A DNA stretch of 64,000 bases. Origin: Dipteris shenzhenensis (Eukaryota; Polypodiophyta; Polypodiopsida; Gleicheniales). A model generated the notes under the pieces. That model did no database searches. It was not told the DNA's origin and saw only the letters and a list, made by a program, of their open reading frames with translations. Location of the stretch: NCBI GenBank assembly GCA_047967505.1, contig CM106539.1, one strand, 5' to 3'. Positions 33,583-45,172 of the stretch are shown here, piece after piece (position 1 is the first letter of the stretch; each line of letters opens with the position of its first letter). Position numbers and translations under genes: made by a program.

Positions 33583-35419
33583 CCAGCTTACATTAATTGA
33601 GCTTAGGTTAATTGAGAATTAGGGGGGTAAGCAATACACTAATTAATAGATGCTTCTTGATGTAGATAAGCTTTGTTATGATGAAGCTTGAAACCAGAGG
33701 GCTCCTTGCTAATTAGTAATGTGAACCAAAAGGCTAGGTTCTAGGGGTTATTCCTAAGCCCTGGCTCTAATTGAAGGTGCAATTATGAGAGGGGTCTAAT
33801 GAAAGGTCTATCATGAATACATATCACAATATGAAGAATCCACATGGTGAGAATTGGACACGGCAGAGGGTTCTAGAAAGAGGGAGTTCCATTTGGAAGG
33901 AGGTCAAGGGAGACATAACACATTTTATGAAGAGACAACTGAGGGAGCTCATGAAGGAATCCATTTTTGGGAGATTTAGATGGAGATAGAGCCAACTTAT
34001 CTGTCATCTTATATTGTTGTTGTTTGTCACCTACCATGACTCTCTAGCAATTGAGTTTTTCTATTTTCTCCAAGCTTCGGTACAATCGTCATGTTCTCTA
34101 ACATAGTTTGAAGAGACATGACTAAGAGATTTTTGTGAAGGATTCATCGTATACTTACTCAATAAGAACATTTGTGCCTTTGTCTGGTTATGAATTGTAC
34201 TCGCTACTATTTTATCTCCAAGCCAGCGCAATCTACTTTCTTTCTTGGTGGTAGCATCATCATTGAAGTTTCAATTACATCTACTTTTGCTACGTTCTTG
34301 AGAACTAGTCTCATGTGACTTTGGCTACCTTCTTGCAGACTAGATCCTCACTGCCTCCTTGCAAACTGATCAGCAAAACCACATTGAGTCTTTTTCTTCT
34401 ACCTATATATAGGCTTCTGAGTGATGGTCCAATAGTACACTAGACTAAGCATAGGAGTAAAAGCTTGATTTCTCTTTGTTCAAGAGGCCACAAGACATTT
34501 CTCCCACCCTCACAAGCCTTTAATTTGTTGTATAAACAAAATTTGCCTCTATAAACCTTGCAGGAGGGAAATCTAAAACACTTCATTATTGAGCTTATAC
34601 AATGACCCGCAGTCTATAATATAAAGAGAGAGGCAAAAGACAAGTACTCCACATCTTACAAAGTCAAGAAAGCCTTGAAAAAGGAGTGAAAAAGCCACAT
34701 TAGCAATCTTTCTTACTCTCCAAGTTTCTCCAGTTCAAGGTTTCATCCTCTCTCTCTAAGGTTAAAGGCCCATAGCTCTTTCAACTCATTAGTGTCTCCA
34801 AATTCAAAGCAAAGGGCCGGCTTAAGAGATCCAATTTTAGCAGGTTATATTAGTGTAGAAGAGTGAGATCAACAAAAAAAGAAATTGCACGTGAAAAAAG
34901 AGTAAATTGAGTTCAAATTCGAATTCCAAGGCCTCGAGCAAATAACAAGAAAATGGAAAACATATTGTTGTCCCTTTGTTAAAGCTTTCTACTTTATGAT
35001 ATCTAGAACATTCTCATTTTTATAATGACAATTGAATGTCAGAGAAAATGAAATACCATTATCCAAGAGGAAACATATGAGAAACACTGGACGAAACTAT
35101 GGATTTGGAGGATTTGAAAATGGGTATATAGTCTTAGGCATAGCTTGCAGTGGAGTTATTTAAATAACTCCATCATTTTAAAAAAAGATGGTAGAGTCTT
35201 CCAAATTCAGAGAACATGATGTGCCCAATTTTCCACTTATTTGTCTAATGGATTTTGGAAGGATTTCTACACCAACAAAAATGTGAGGCATTATGAATGT
35301 ACTTACTTTTGTTGATAGTTTTATTTCTTCTACATCCAATAGAAGTAAAATTTTCCTTGATGGTATTAAAAAGTGCAAATGTTATTTTCATTATTTAATG
35401 TTAGAATTTAAACATGTTT
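33583..35419. other. No gene recognised
   Basis: AT-rich DNA without sustained frames. The last 130 bp (plus frame from 35293) may be upstream sequence of the gypsy remnant that follows. Confidence 0.4.
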
Positions 35420-36370
35420 GTTTACCTGATTTGCTTGGTAGTTTACCCCTTGAGAGAGAAGTAGGTCATAACATAGATATATTTCTTGGATCTACCCTCA
35501 TTTAGACTTAGTCAATTTGCAGAAGAACGTGAGGTAGAAATATAGTTACCTAAATATCTTAGGAATGGCCAAATTCAACCAAGTATCTCACCTTGGTCTT
35601 CACTAGTATTACTGGTAGATAAAAATTATGGTACTACATATCTACTGAGCTCTAAATAAATTCACAATACAAAATAAGTATCCTATGCCTTGCATTGATG
35701 AGCTCTTTGGTAATCACAATTGATGAAATATTCACTAAATTTGACTTAAGAGTAGGATACGCCAAGTGTGAATTAACGAAAAGGATATACCTAAGACATT
35801 GTTTCAAACTAGATACTGGCATTATAAGTTCAAAATAATGTTGTTTGGTTTAACAAATGCTACAAAAACTTTTATGACACTTATGAATAGTGTCTTGAGG
35901 CCATATTTAGGAAAATTTGTTGATAATATTCTTAGATGATATTTTTTTCTATAGTAAAATGAAAAAAAAAATGAACATTTGAGAAAAGTGTTCCAATCGC
36001 TTAGAGATAACTCTCCTTTTGCTAAATAATCCAAGTATAAACTCTTTGTGAAAGAAGTAAAGTACTTTTTGAGACATATTACATGAATTCTAATGGATTG
36101 CAAAAAAGTAACGGCTGTAAATTGGAAGACACATCCTATAAACATAGAAGAATTAAATATAATCTTAGGTTTATATGAATTTTATAGGAGAATTAAACAT
36201 CCTGTAAACATAGAAGAATTAAATATATTCTTAGCTTTGTCTAAATTTTATAGGAGATTCATCTAAGACTATGCAAAAATTGTTGTTCCAATGACTAATC
36301 AGCTCAAGGGGAAGGGAAGTACCTCCAAATGGGATGAACCTCAAAAGAAGAGTTTTCACTACTATAGATC
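35420..36370 (+). pseudogene. Ty3/gypsy reverse transcriptase to RNase H remnant
   Basis: Plus-strand blocks in gypsy order: LPLEREVGHNIDIFLGSTLI (about 35445), YLRNGQIQPSISPWSS (35570), KYPMPCIDELFG (35670) and [20 protein letters not shown] (35790). Then come [20 protein letters not shown], a degraded catalytic segment near 35930, FYRRFI (36250), IVVPMTNQLKGKG and KWDEPQKKSFHYY (36330). A segment reading NIEELNI, LGLYEFYRR is duplicated at 36138-36190 and 36200-36255. Many stops and frameshifts; no LTR or integrase was found. Confidence 0.8.
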
Positions 36371-37206
36371 CCCCCCATAACAACTACATGAGTGACAAAA
36401 CCTATGCAAAGTTCTTTTGATACTAGAGTTGTATTGGATCCATCTCCAAATGATCCCAGTAGGCAACTTAGTTTGAGTTGTTTAGCAACCCAATTGTTGA
36501 GAAATATATTTGAGTCATTTAACAACTCAAATAGTATTTGAGTCATTAAGAAGTTCAAAATTTTTTAATTGTTTGGGCCATTAAATGACTAAAAAATAAC
36601 TAGAAGGGCAATAGTAATTGTTGCTAGCTACTACAATTGCATAAGAACAAACTCCTCTAGTCCCCTGCCATTTGCAGGTCTAGCTCTTGTATTGCAAATC
36701 TCCATTTTCTATCCATTTATAGGTCTAGCTTTCTATTTTGTATCCTAATCCTTGTCTCCATTTTCCAATTTGTAGCTCTCTTTTGTTGCAGCTCTCCATT
36801 TTTAGGTCTAGCTCTAGTGTTGTAGGTCCTACTCTTTATTTTTGATCTCTAATCCTTGTCTCCACTTCCTTTTTGTAGGTCAAGCTCTTTATTTTTTATC
36901 TCTAATCCTTTTGGGAGTTTGGGAAAACCCAAGAATTCACCTCTCCTATTCCAACCCATTAATTATTTACTTTTGCTACATGGAGGCTTAATTCACCTAT
37001 ATTTATCTATGCCTTAATCTATTTATGATTTAATTTACCTATGTTTATTTATGTCTATGGATTGATTTATTTATACTTTAATTTATGTTTCTCCATGGCA
37101 TAATTTATTTCAATGTCCAAAGGGGCCTTCCCCAAACGTTCAAGAAAAGATTGGAGCTCAAAACCTTCTTTTTCCCACATGTGAGCCCTACCACTAGGCT
37201 ATAAAA
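36371..37206. repeat. Degenerate tandem repeats flanking the large transposon
   Basis: At 36660-36910 about three diverged units of 75-80 bp carry AGGTCTAGCTCT, CTAATCCTTGTCTCCA and TTTTTGTAG. At 36965-37110 TTAATTTACCTATGTTTATTT-like words repeat. TTTGAGTCATTTAACAACTC variants recur at 36500-36560. No gene is seen. Confidence 0.55.
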
Positions 37207-37241
37207 GTGACAACACTATATTAGAGAATTTGGGAAAATCC
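37207..37241 (+). repeat. Left terminal inverted repeat of the 14.3-kb unit
   Basis: GTGACAACACTA is followed by TATTAGAGAATTTGGG and AAAATCC. The 23-bp core matches the reverse complement of 51518-51540 exactly. A second match of lower quality (TTGATGTTTTTTATTGA near 37285 against TCAATGTTTTTCATTGA on the right) extends the terminal similarity inward. Confidence 0.85.
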
Positions 37242-37543
37242 CAATTCCCATGAAATAAAATATAGTCACTTCAAAAGTAAAATTTGATGTTTTTTATTGA
37301 AACATTAGCTCCATTGAGGACCATGCACAATACTTTCCCAATTCCTAGAAACCCAAGCAAAAATCTTCCGTATGTTGCTATGGCAAAAGGCCTTAATAGA
37401 TATGAACATGGCTCCATGGCCAAAAAATTTGTTGATTTGCTAGTGAAAGAAAGATTTTTTTTGTTTCGTATGCATCAAAACCACAAACAAAAGCCAATTT
37501 ATAGATGTTGTGTTAGGAAGATTCATTGGAGTAAATTAAATTG

Positions 37544-37781
37544 CAGTATTGATATATGCAATAGGATTGTTATAGATCTTTGACATCCATCATATAACTG
37601 TGGTCTTCAAAAACAAAATTAAACTTGCAACAACTATTAATTTTTATTTGGTATATAAGATGTATCAAATTAATTTCAAATGCATATGTTTCTATGTTGA
37701 TAAACTACAGTATTGACATATGCAATAGGATTATGGTAGAGCTTTGACATCCATCATATAAATGTGGTGTTCAAAAACACC
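37544..37781. repeat. Left subterminal direct repeat and hairpin word
   Basis: About 72 bp beginning CAGTATTGATATATGCAATA occurs at 37544-37615 and, diverged, at 37708-37779. Both end in GTGGT(C/G)TTCAAAAACA. The second copy includes GTGGTGTTCAAAAACACC (37764-37781), whose exact reverse complement lies at 51209-51226 near the right end. GGTGTT-CAAA-AACACC is itself a small hairpin. This is probably a transposase-binding region by analogy with other DNA transposons. Confidence 0.75.
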
Positions 37782-37897
37782 GTTCCATCACAATAGAGCT
37801 CATGAAGCTCTCCATCACAATAGAGCTATAATCAAAACCATTGACACATAGCCAATTTTGCACCACATCGTATAACATAATCATTAACAATTCCATA

Positions 37898-38430
37898 CTA
37901 GTATTCATACTCACAAAGTAGCTCATCTCCGAAGGAGATATCCTTTATGGTTTGCACAGTAATGTAGCCATGGGCACTCAAGTTTCCTTGTGACTTTTGA
38001 GCCCAAGGTGGTAGTTTAGGGATGTATAAAAATATAACATTTGTTCTTTCTTTATAATACATTGAGCTATTTATATATCCAGCAATGTTTCCATACAATA
38101 CATCTCCCACAATACATTTCACATCTGTCAATGGCTTAATGAATGGATCTTCAAACATTCCATAAGTCTTCATCCTTGGGAAAAACTTGAGGAGAGATCT
38201 CCAAGTATCATAATCATACTTTGGACCATTATATACCATCAAATCTTGTTTTTTCTTGATGCTCGTATGTACAAAAACGACCATATCCTGCCCCATGTAT
38301 TGTTGATTTCTTTACTTCATAATGGACGCCATCCATTTCGAACACGTGCTCAATGGGTATGGGCAATTTATGTTTCTATAAGCCATTGGATGCAGGATCA
38401 AAATTTGTAATAAGATAGCTCTTCAACTTT
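37898..38430 (-). pseudogene. SET-domain protein segment carried by the transposon
   Basis: SET domains transfer methyl groups to lysine, usually on histones. Minus-strand sequence near 38290 reads YEVKKSTIHGAGYGRF, the usual SET opening (GxGxGxF). After a one-base shift the frame 38296-37898 continues TSIKKKQDLMVYNGPKYDYD (the Y-G turn). It then reads DVLYGNIAGYINSSMYYKER, where NIAGYINSS stands for the canonical RFINHSC cofactor motif, and ends DISFGDELLCEYEY (canonical GEEL-YDY). His-Ser-Cys of the cofactor motif is Ser-Ser-Met here, so activity is doubtful. The frame ends in TAG near 37898 with no post-SET cysteines. A TAG and this shift mark it as decayed. It is the most distal segment of the minus arm and may be the last exon of one long gene or a separate gene. 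Confidence 0.65.
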
Positions 38431-38699
38431 TCAGGACAATCTGCAACACCTATCATATGTTTAAAATCAAAGAATCATTCTTTTAGTGGAGGAATACAAA
38501 CATCACAAAACACATAGCATTTTTTGGACAAGGTACTAACTCAATGTCTATTAATTCTTTCATAAAACAAATTGAAACATAATGTTTTGCTAATCAAATC
38601 TAACCATATAGTGTCCAAATATAAATCAGAATGTAGGTACAAATGTTTTAGTTGAGCATTTGTGTCTACAACTCTAATTAACAAGATCACTCACATTCC

Positions 38700-39957
38700 C
38701 TAAGGGTTGTCTATGCAATAAAATTGAATCAAGTTGGCTAATAATGCCCTTGCAGCATCGGCAGTGATTCCCCTTTCCTTGCATCCAAGAACCATAGCAA
38801 AGCGTTTTGTCTCACTATCTTTCAATGGCCCCATTTTGGCAATTTTTCCTAGCATGCATTCTTCCTCTTCATTCAATGTAACATGTTGAGCATGCACCAT
38901 ACTTCTTGTGGTAGGACAAGTCCCTCTCACTCTAGTTTTGGTTATAGGTGAAGTAATACCTTTCTCTGTGTCTTTTTTTGAACTACGAGTAGACATATGA
39001 GATTCGACATTCATCCTTTCGAGAACTTCTTTGTTTTTTCTTTGAATTCAAGGATCACTGGTTGAAAATAATAGAACATATCCTGCCCTTCGACAATCAG
39101 AGCTTGACCAAATCTGTTAGAAGAGATGGCACTGCGCACATCTACTGCATCATCTAGCATCTGTAGGTATGGTAATAACTCATGAAGCAAAATAGAATCA
39201 CCACAATCTATATCAAATTTTGTAGGGAAAATGCAATTTTTTGCTGGATTAACACAACCCGTGTAAGGCAAAACATCAATGAACACTGTTCTTGCTGGTT
39301 TGCATTCCTCTTTAAAACAACACCACACTTTCATTAATGGTTTAAACTCCGCTTCCACGTTCATCCTATCTGGTCGAATGATTCTACTCTTCGTATGCTT
39401 GTGGCATGCCATTGCACCCCAAACCATGAAGAAATGTAACTTTCTATTAACATGATGCTCCAAAGTGTCTAGCATGTGTTGCACCATGCCCTTTTCTCCT
39501 GCAGTGGACCAAATGCCAACATGGTAGTGATCGAGCAACCATTGTAGAAACTCTAAACACCCAGGATAGAGAACAAGCCAATGCTTCCCATTGTGCAAGC
39601 TCATATGGTTATTTGACTTCAAAAAACAACGCTCGAGCAATAACCCTTTCAAATCTATTATCACCGCTAGTCTTATTTTTGTTATCACCTCTTTTGACAT
39701 TATTTCTGAGGGTGACATTATGTCTTCTCCTTTACCTTCTAAGATTTCTTCCTGCACCTTGGCTTCATACAATGACATTGCATCTTCTCCTTTACCTTCT
39801 AAGCTTGCATTCACATTTGTCAATGGAACATTAACTGCAGACATTGCATCCTCAACATTTTCAATCAACCATGTTGAGCTTGGAACTTGCATGCTAATGT
39901 TCAAATTAGGCACATAATGAATCATTGGATCAGGTGTCACATGTACAGGCAATGCTT
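38700..39957 (-). pseudogene. FCP1-like (HAD superfamily) phosphatase domain segment
   Basis: The minus frame begins after an AG acceptor (TTGCTAG, exon from 39957) and is open for 317 codons. Its N-terminal part has two LEGKGED(A/I)MS repeats. From about residue 98 it follows the FCP1/small CTD phosphatase order: LAVIIDLKGLLLER, HWLVLYPGCLEFLQWLLDHY, VGIWSTA, FFMVWGAMACH, FKPLMKVW, ARTVFIDVLPYTGCVNPAKN, IFPTKFD and LLPYLQMLDDAVDVRSAI. The catalytic DXDGT is DLKGL and the later IDD is IDV, so it is unlikely to be active. A one-base shift near 39025 joins it to a basic tail frame (MSTRSSKKDTEKGITSP, KTRVRG, to 38700). Family enzymes dephosphorylate the RNA polymerase II tail; the role here is unknown. 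Confidence 0.7.
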
Positions 39958-40692
39958 CTAGCAATGTGAAATTGAGATGGCCAATATCTATTGATAAACA
40001 AGGAAATGAAATTTATAAGTAGAAACAAACTGAATATTGAGATGGAAAACCAAATTTTCAAACTTTAGGTTGTGTGCTCTCAATGCAATTTGTTTGTGTG
40101 AAAGCATTCATGTTTTTCTTTTTCAAAACAAAATTGGAATACTAAAAAAACGAAAGCATTCATGTTCATATGCTTAGTATACCCCCTAAAGTTGTTGAAT
40201 CTATACCCTTTCAAGTTATTTTAATCCCCAAAACTACATATCCTTACAATGCCAAAAACCTTTGCATAATAGATAGAGTGCAGTCCAACATTATCTAGCA
40301 TTGCCAGAGTGTTCCCACTAAGAAAAGATTTGGCCAAGCGGCCAAAACATATTTGAGCATTCATATGAAGTGAATACGGATAGAAACAACAATTTACACT
40401 AATTCATTCATCATGATCAAGACTCAACACACTTTTTAACATTTATGAACTCATAAATAAATTTGGATGTGTATCACACTCCAAAGGTATTACAACATGC
40501 AATCACATCTTTTCATGAAATATAGAAAATTAAACATATTCAAGAATACATATGAATGTTTGAATTATGGCAATGAGATAGAATGAATTTCCAAGTAATA
40601 TTAAAAGATCTTTGCAATAAAATTAATACATCATATGGAAAATATAGCAAGATAACATATGGAAAACACGAACACCATATAAAAGGACAATT

Positions 40693-42206
40693 TCAAGGAC
40701 CTGTTGCTTCCTCTTCTGTTTCCCAAAACTTTGAAGCGTGTTTTTGTAAATGCTCACGCTGCTCTTCATTGAAGGGTTGAAGCTCTTTTTGTCCTGGTAT
40801 GGTATCAATTTCTTTATCCCCTCCACCTTCAATTGTATCATCTTCTTTTGATACCCCCTCTATTGCCAATATTGGTTCTTGCAAGCTAGCCCATTGTCGA
40901 ATTTCATGATTACTGTAAGCATACATGCAACATATACTTTCAACCTTTGCCAACTCCTCATAAGTCTCAACAACTAAAACAACACGCCTCTTACAAGAAA
41001 GAGACTCTATTGCAGCAAGCCTCTCAGAGAAAAAGTCCAATACATACTCATCTTCTCGACAGAAACCCATGATCATGTCTTTCATGATACTTGAATGTTT
41101 TCTTTTCAAGGATAATTCAATGCCAAATTCATCATCATCCTCCTCGTCATCATCATCCTCATCACCTGATTCTTCTGCACCACTTGATTTTTCATATTTT
41201 TCATTTGCAACATATATTGATGGCTTACATTGTGCATTGGTATAGCGCTCAATATCGTTGAAATGCTTTTCCTTGCTTACCAGTACACAGGCAATTAAGC
41301 CATCCATAGATCCAGTGACAAATATATCTGTAGTTTCAAAATTAAGGCAACCGAAGTGTATTTTATATTGTCTGCATGTCCTATTTAATGCATTCTTCAA
41401 ACATGATACATGATCCATGGTCAAGAACACCACAAGAAGGAATTGCACTGGGGGAGAAGCGATTGTCATCAAGCTTTTCAACAAACACTCAAAGCGATCC
41501 TCATTCCAATTTCTACTTCTGCTTGGTCCATACATTACATCCAAAAAGGCAACCCCTATTGCCATTGGCTCTTGGTACACATTATGTATAAATTCCATTC
41601 CCTCCATGTTTGAACCAACTGTGTAGAACCTCCAAGGCTGGGTGGAATTCAGTCCATGACTTGCACCTTCACTTTGTCCCATAATCCACCTCAGATACCC
41701 CTTTGCAGCATCAGGCAATGGTGGAGTTTCCTTGCCCTATTGAAGCTTCACTTTTAACCATGAGTCAGAGCAACCACGAATCCGATGATACAATTCTGGA
41801 GTAATTTTAAAATGTAATCTGCACTCATCCCAAATTTTTAACATTAAAGAAGGCCGTTCTGCCGATATAAACATATAAAGTTCTTCTTGTAGTGCAGCAT
41901 CTCTCTTGATCTGCATAGCTCATCCTTCAATATCAAGAATCATGGCATCAGTCTTTGTTTTATCTATGACTACTCTGCCTTCCTTAATGTCATTTTGAAT
42001 TTGACTAATTTGATCATCACTCAATCCACGCAAGCATCTAAACATTGAGACTGTGGGTTGCCTACGGCATTTTCCATCTTGTGAATATTTGCCTGCAATG
42101 TAATCCTCAAGGAAAGAGATCCAACCATCATAAATGGCATCGCTTGTGATTATCATATGTACATCCTTCGTGGGCCCAATGTTACCTTGCCAGTGTCAAT
42201 GAAAGC
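40693..42206 (-). pseudogene. Beta-class amino-methyltransferase-like segment
   Basis: It starts at an AG acceptor (TTTTGTAG, exon from 42206). After an early one-base shift it runs in one frame to 40693, broken only by TGA near 41920 and TAG near 41738. The central part reads FLDVMYGPSRSRNWNEDRFE, in the place and style of motif IV (DPPY plus following Trp/Asp), then a hydrophobic strand VQFLLVVFLTMDHVS. After an acidic stretch (GDEDDDDEEDDDE) comes EYVLDFFSERLAAIESLSCK then RRVVLVVE, resembling motif I (DPFSGSGT, then the strand ending in Glu). Motif IV before motif I is the beta-class order of DNA adenine-N6/cytosine-N4 methyltransferases. DPPY is DVMYG and FSGSGT is FSERLA, so catalysis is doubtful. 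The C-terminus is Glu-rich. Assignment is by motif order, not by search. Confidence 0.5.
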
Positions 42207-42291
42207 CTACAAAATATATGAATCCATTAGAATGCAATAATTAAGAAAGCCGACTTGTAAAAAATGATTCATAATTAAAATCTGTACTTAC

Positions 42292-43548
42292 ATCCCAATT
42301 CTCACGATCTGGATGTCCTTTTGCAAGCCCTTGTTGTGCTTTCTTGGGTCTGTTAAAGAGAATCCATTGTCCCCTCACCTGCTTAAGTATATCAATGTAT
42401 GGAGATTGTCTCAAGATATTTTGAGACTCCAGGTTTGCCATCTTTGATATCTCCACACAAAAGCGTGCAGGACAATTCACTACAATCCTCACTTGGCAGG
42501 TGCGGTAGTAGTTCTTTCTTTGGGCCGTGCTGTTATCATCATTAGATGTGAATATTTTAGCAGCATATATTGAATGTTGTCTAGATAGTATCCAGTAGTG
42601 GCACTTGGTTAAATCCTTTTTATCTACCCTTTCCAGGGGCTGCTTTGTTTCAGGATTGAAAGGCATCAAATCCGCTACAGCAGCAGGAGGCCTAGAGTTA
42701 TAACCGAAGTCTGCAGCAAGCTTCTCCACATGCTCTTTGTTCAACCCTCTATATACATAGCTTGGAGGAGCTTTTTGACATCTTGCAATTGGAATTGAAA
42801 ATATTGCATGCAACCCGAATGGGTAGTATTTTTTATATTCCACCAAGCCTGATGGTTTCTTTTGCCCTTTTTTTCCTATGACCTTTCCACTTGGCTCCAA
42901 TTCACTACCACTGCTTCTTTCCACAACTGCTAGCATACCCTCTGGAGGTGTTCCTTCTTGTGGTACATCAACTATAGTTAGCTTTCCTTTCTTTGCCCCT
43001 TCTCCGCTACCACCTGGTGCTTGAACCATAGTCGATTTACCTTTCTTTGTTCCTTCCCCACTATCTTCCCCACTCTTACGCTTCTTTAATGTTGCTGAAA
43101 CTTTGCAATATGATTCAATGATTGTTGTCACTATGTGAATTTCATTTCCATCAATTGATTCAACACTTATCCAGCCTCTTGAGTGCATGTTGTCATCTAC
43201 ATCAGACTTCATACGAGATGCTTCATAATCACTGGGATCCAAGAGAAACTTCTTATTTTGATTTATAATGATCAACAATCCAATATCTCCCTCTTTTCCA
43301 ACCACATCTTCAGTGATTTGATGTACCGATCCAACACAAGTGTATGCACTTTTATTAGGTAACAAAACAAATAAGTGAACTCGCGTCAACTGTGCTCCCT
43401 CAATACTATATATGTCAAAGTACCAAGGTATGCTTTTTTCTGCAAATCCACTTACAACTTTCTCAACCTTCTTCACATTTGTGTCTTTCCTGTAAAAGAC
43501 CCAAGCAATATACAAACTATCATCTTTATAATCTTTAATGTTAGACAA
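42292..43548 (-). CDS. ParB-like domain protein segment of the transposon
   Basis: A minus frame of about 419 codons is open from 43548 to the GTAAGT donor after 42292; an 85-bp intron (42291-42207) leads to the methyltransferase-like segment. No ATG opens the frame, and a CATTAAAG acceptor near 43529 suggests an upstream exon. Residues 13-150 are unassigned (YIAWVFYRKDTN, YEASRMKSDVDDN). A linker has two SGEG(T/A)KKGK repeats. Residues 245-365 resemble a ParB/Srx core: HAIFSIPIARC, VYRGLNKEHVEKLAADFGYN, then CHYWILSRQHSIYAAKIF in place of the usual I-DGQHR-AA motif, and TCQVRIVV. In prokaryotes ParB-like domains bind or cut DNA, bind CTP, and are often found beside DNA methyltransferases in phages. 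No stop is seen in this exon. The domain call needs a profile search. Confidence 0.5.
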
Positions 43549-43636
43549 AACACATTATCGATAAACATATCTGAAATAGAATCTAGAATTGACACTAGAC
43601 ATAGTAGTAGATTTGAGAAAGTACTAGATTCTAGGG

Positions 43637-45172
43637 AGATTTGGCTGCACTAGGGAGATTTGGCCGTGCAGCCAAATCTTATGGGCTTCTTTTAAAGCAC
43701 TGGAAGGGGAGGTTTGGGTGTGTGGCCAAATCATATGGGCTTCTTTCAAAGCACCAAAGTTTGGGGAGATTTGGCCTTGTGGCCAGATCTTGTGGGCTTC
43801 TTTCAAAGCACTAGGGTCTGGAGAGATTTGGTTGTGCAACCAAATCTTGCTAGTTTCTTTCAAATCAGTCAAATCTTTCTAGCTTCTTTTAAATCATTTG
43901 GGTTTAGGGAGATTTGGCCATGCGGCCAAATCTTGCTAACTTCTTTCTAATCACGAGGGTCTATGGAGATTTGGCCGTGCGGCTAAATCTTTTCAAAGCA
44001 CGAGGGTTTGGGGAGATTTGTGTGTAGTCAAATCTTGGTAGCTTCTTTCTAATCACAAGGGTCTATGGAGATTTGGCCGTGCGGCCAAATCTTTTCAAAG
44101 CACCAGGTGTAGGGAGATTTGGCCGTGCGGCCAAATCTTGCTAGCTTCTTTCTAATCATGAGGGTCTATGGAGATTTGGCCGTGCGGCTAAATCTTTTCA
44201 AAGCACGAGGGTTTGGGGAGATTTGTGTGCAGTCAAATCTTGGTAGCTTCTTTCTAATCACAAGGGTCTATGGAGATTTGGCCGTGCGGCCAAATCTTTT
44301 CAAAGCGCCAGGTTTAGGGAGATTTGGCCGTGCGGCCAAATCTTGCTAGCTTCTTTCTAATCACGAGGATCTATGGAGATTTGGCCATACTGCCAAATCT
44401 TTTCAAAGCACCAGGGTTTGGGGAGATTTATGTGTGGTCAAATCATGCTAGCTTCTTTGTAATCATAAGGGGCTATGGAGATTTGGCCGTGCAGCCAAAT
44501 CTTTTCAAAGCACCAGGTTTGGGGAGATTTGGCCATGCAGCCAAATCTTTTCAAAGCACCAAGTTTGGGGAGATTCAACCGTGCAGCGAAATCTTTTCAA
44601 AGCACTAGGTTTGGGGAGATTTGGCTATGCAGCCAAATCTTTTCAAAGCACTAAGGTTTGGGGAGATTTGACTACGATGCAAAATCTTTCTAGCTTTTTA
44701 TAAGTCACGAGGGTTTAGGGAAATTTGACTGTGTGGCCAAATCTTGCTAGCTTCTTTCTAATCACAAGGGTCTAGGGAGATTTGGCCGTGCAGCCAAATC
44801 TTTTCAAAGCAATAGGATTTGGGGAGATTTGGTTGTGATGCCAAATCTTTCTAGCTTCTTTTAAATCACCTGGGTCTAAGGAGATTTGGCCATGCAGCCA
44901 AATCTTGCTAGCTTCTTCTAATCACGAGGGTCGAGGGAGATTTGGCCATGCGGCCAAATCTTGCTATCTTCTTTTTAATCACGAGTGTCGAGGAAGATTT
45001 GGTTGTGTGGCCAAATCTTTTCAAAGCAGCAAGGTTTAGGAAGATTTAGTTGTGATGCCAAATCTTTATAGCTTCTTTGAAATCACCAAGATCTAGGGAG
45101 ATTTGGCTGTACGGCCAAATGTTGTATGTTTTGAAAGAAGCCAGAAGATTTGGCTGCATGGCCAACAAATCT
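43637..45172. repeat. Palindrome array, left block (about 30 copies)
   Basis: The motif is AGATTTGGCC, 4 nt (usually GTGC), GGCCAAATCT, an inverted repeat with 10-bp arms, most copies carrying one to four changes. Spacers of 28-40 bp fall into two main types, TTTTCAAAGCACCAGGTTTGG and TTGCTAGCTTCTTTCTAATC, often alternating. All spacers in this block have one orientation. It lies directly upstream of the minus-arm genes. Short plus frames here (PNLASFF repeats) are by-products. Confidence 0.95.

Noticed and set aside
43714-44608. Repetitive plus frames (PNLASFF...) in the palindrome array
   Set aside because: The frame exists only because the palindrome and spacer lack stops; unit length varies and frames shift.
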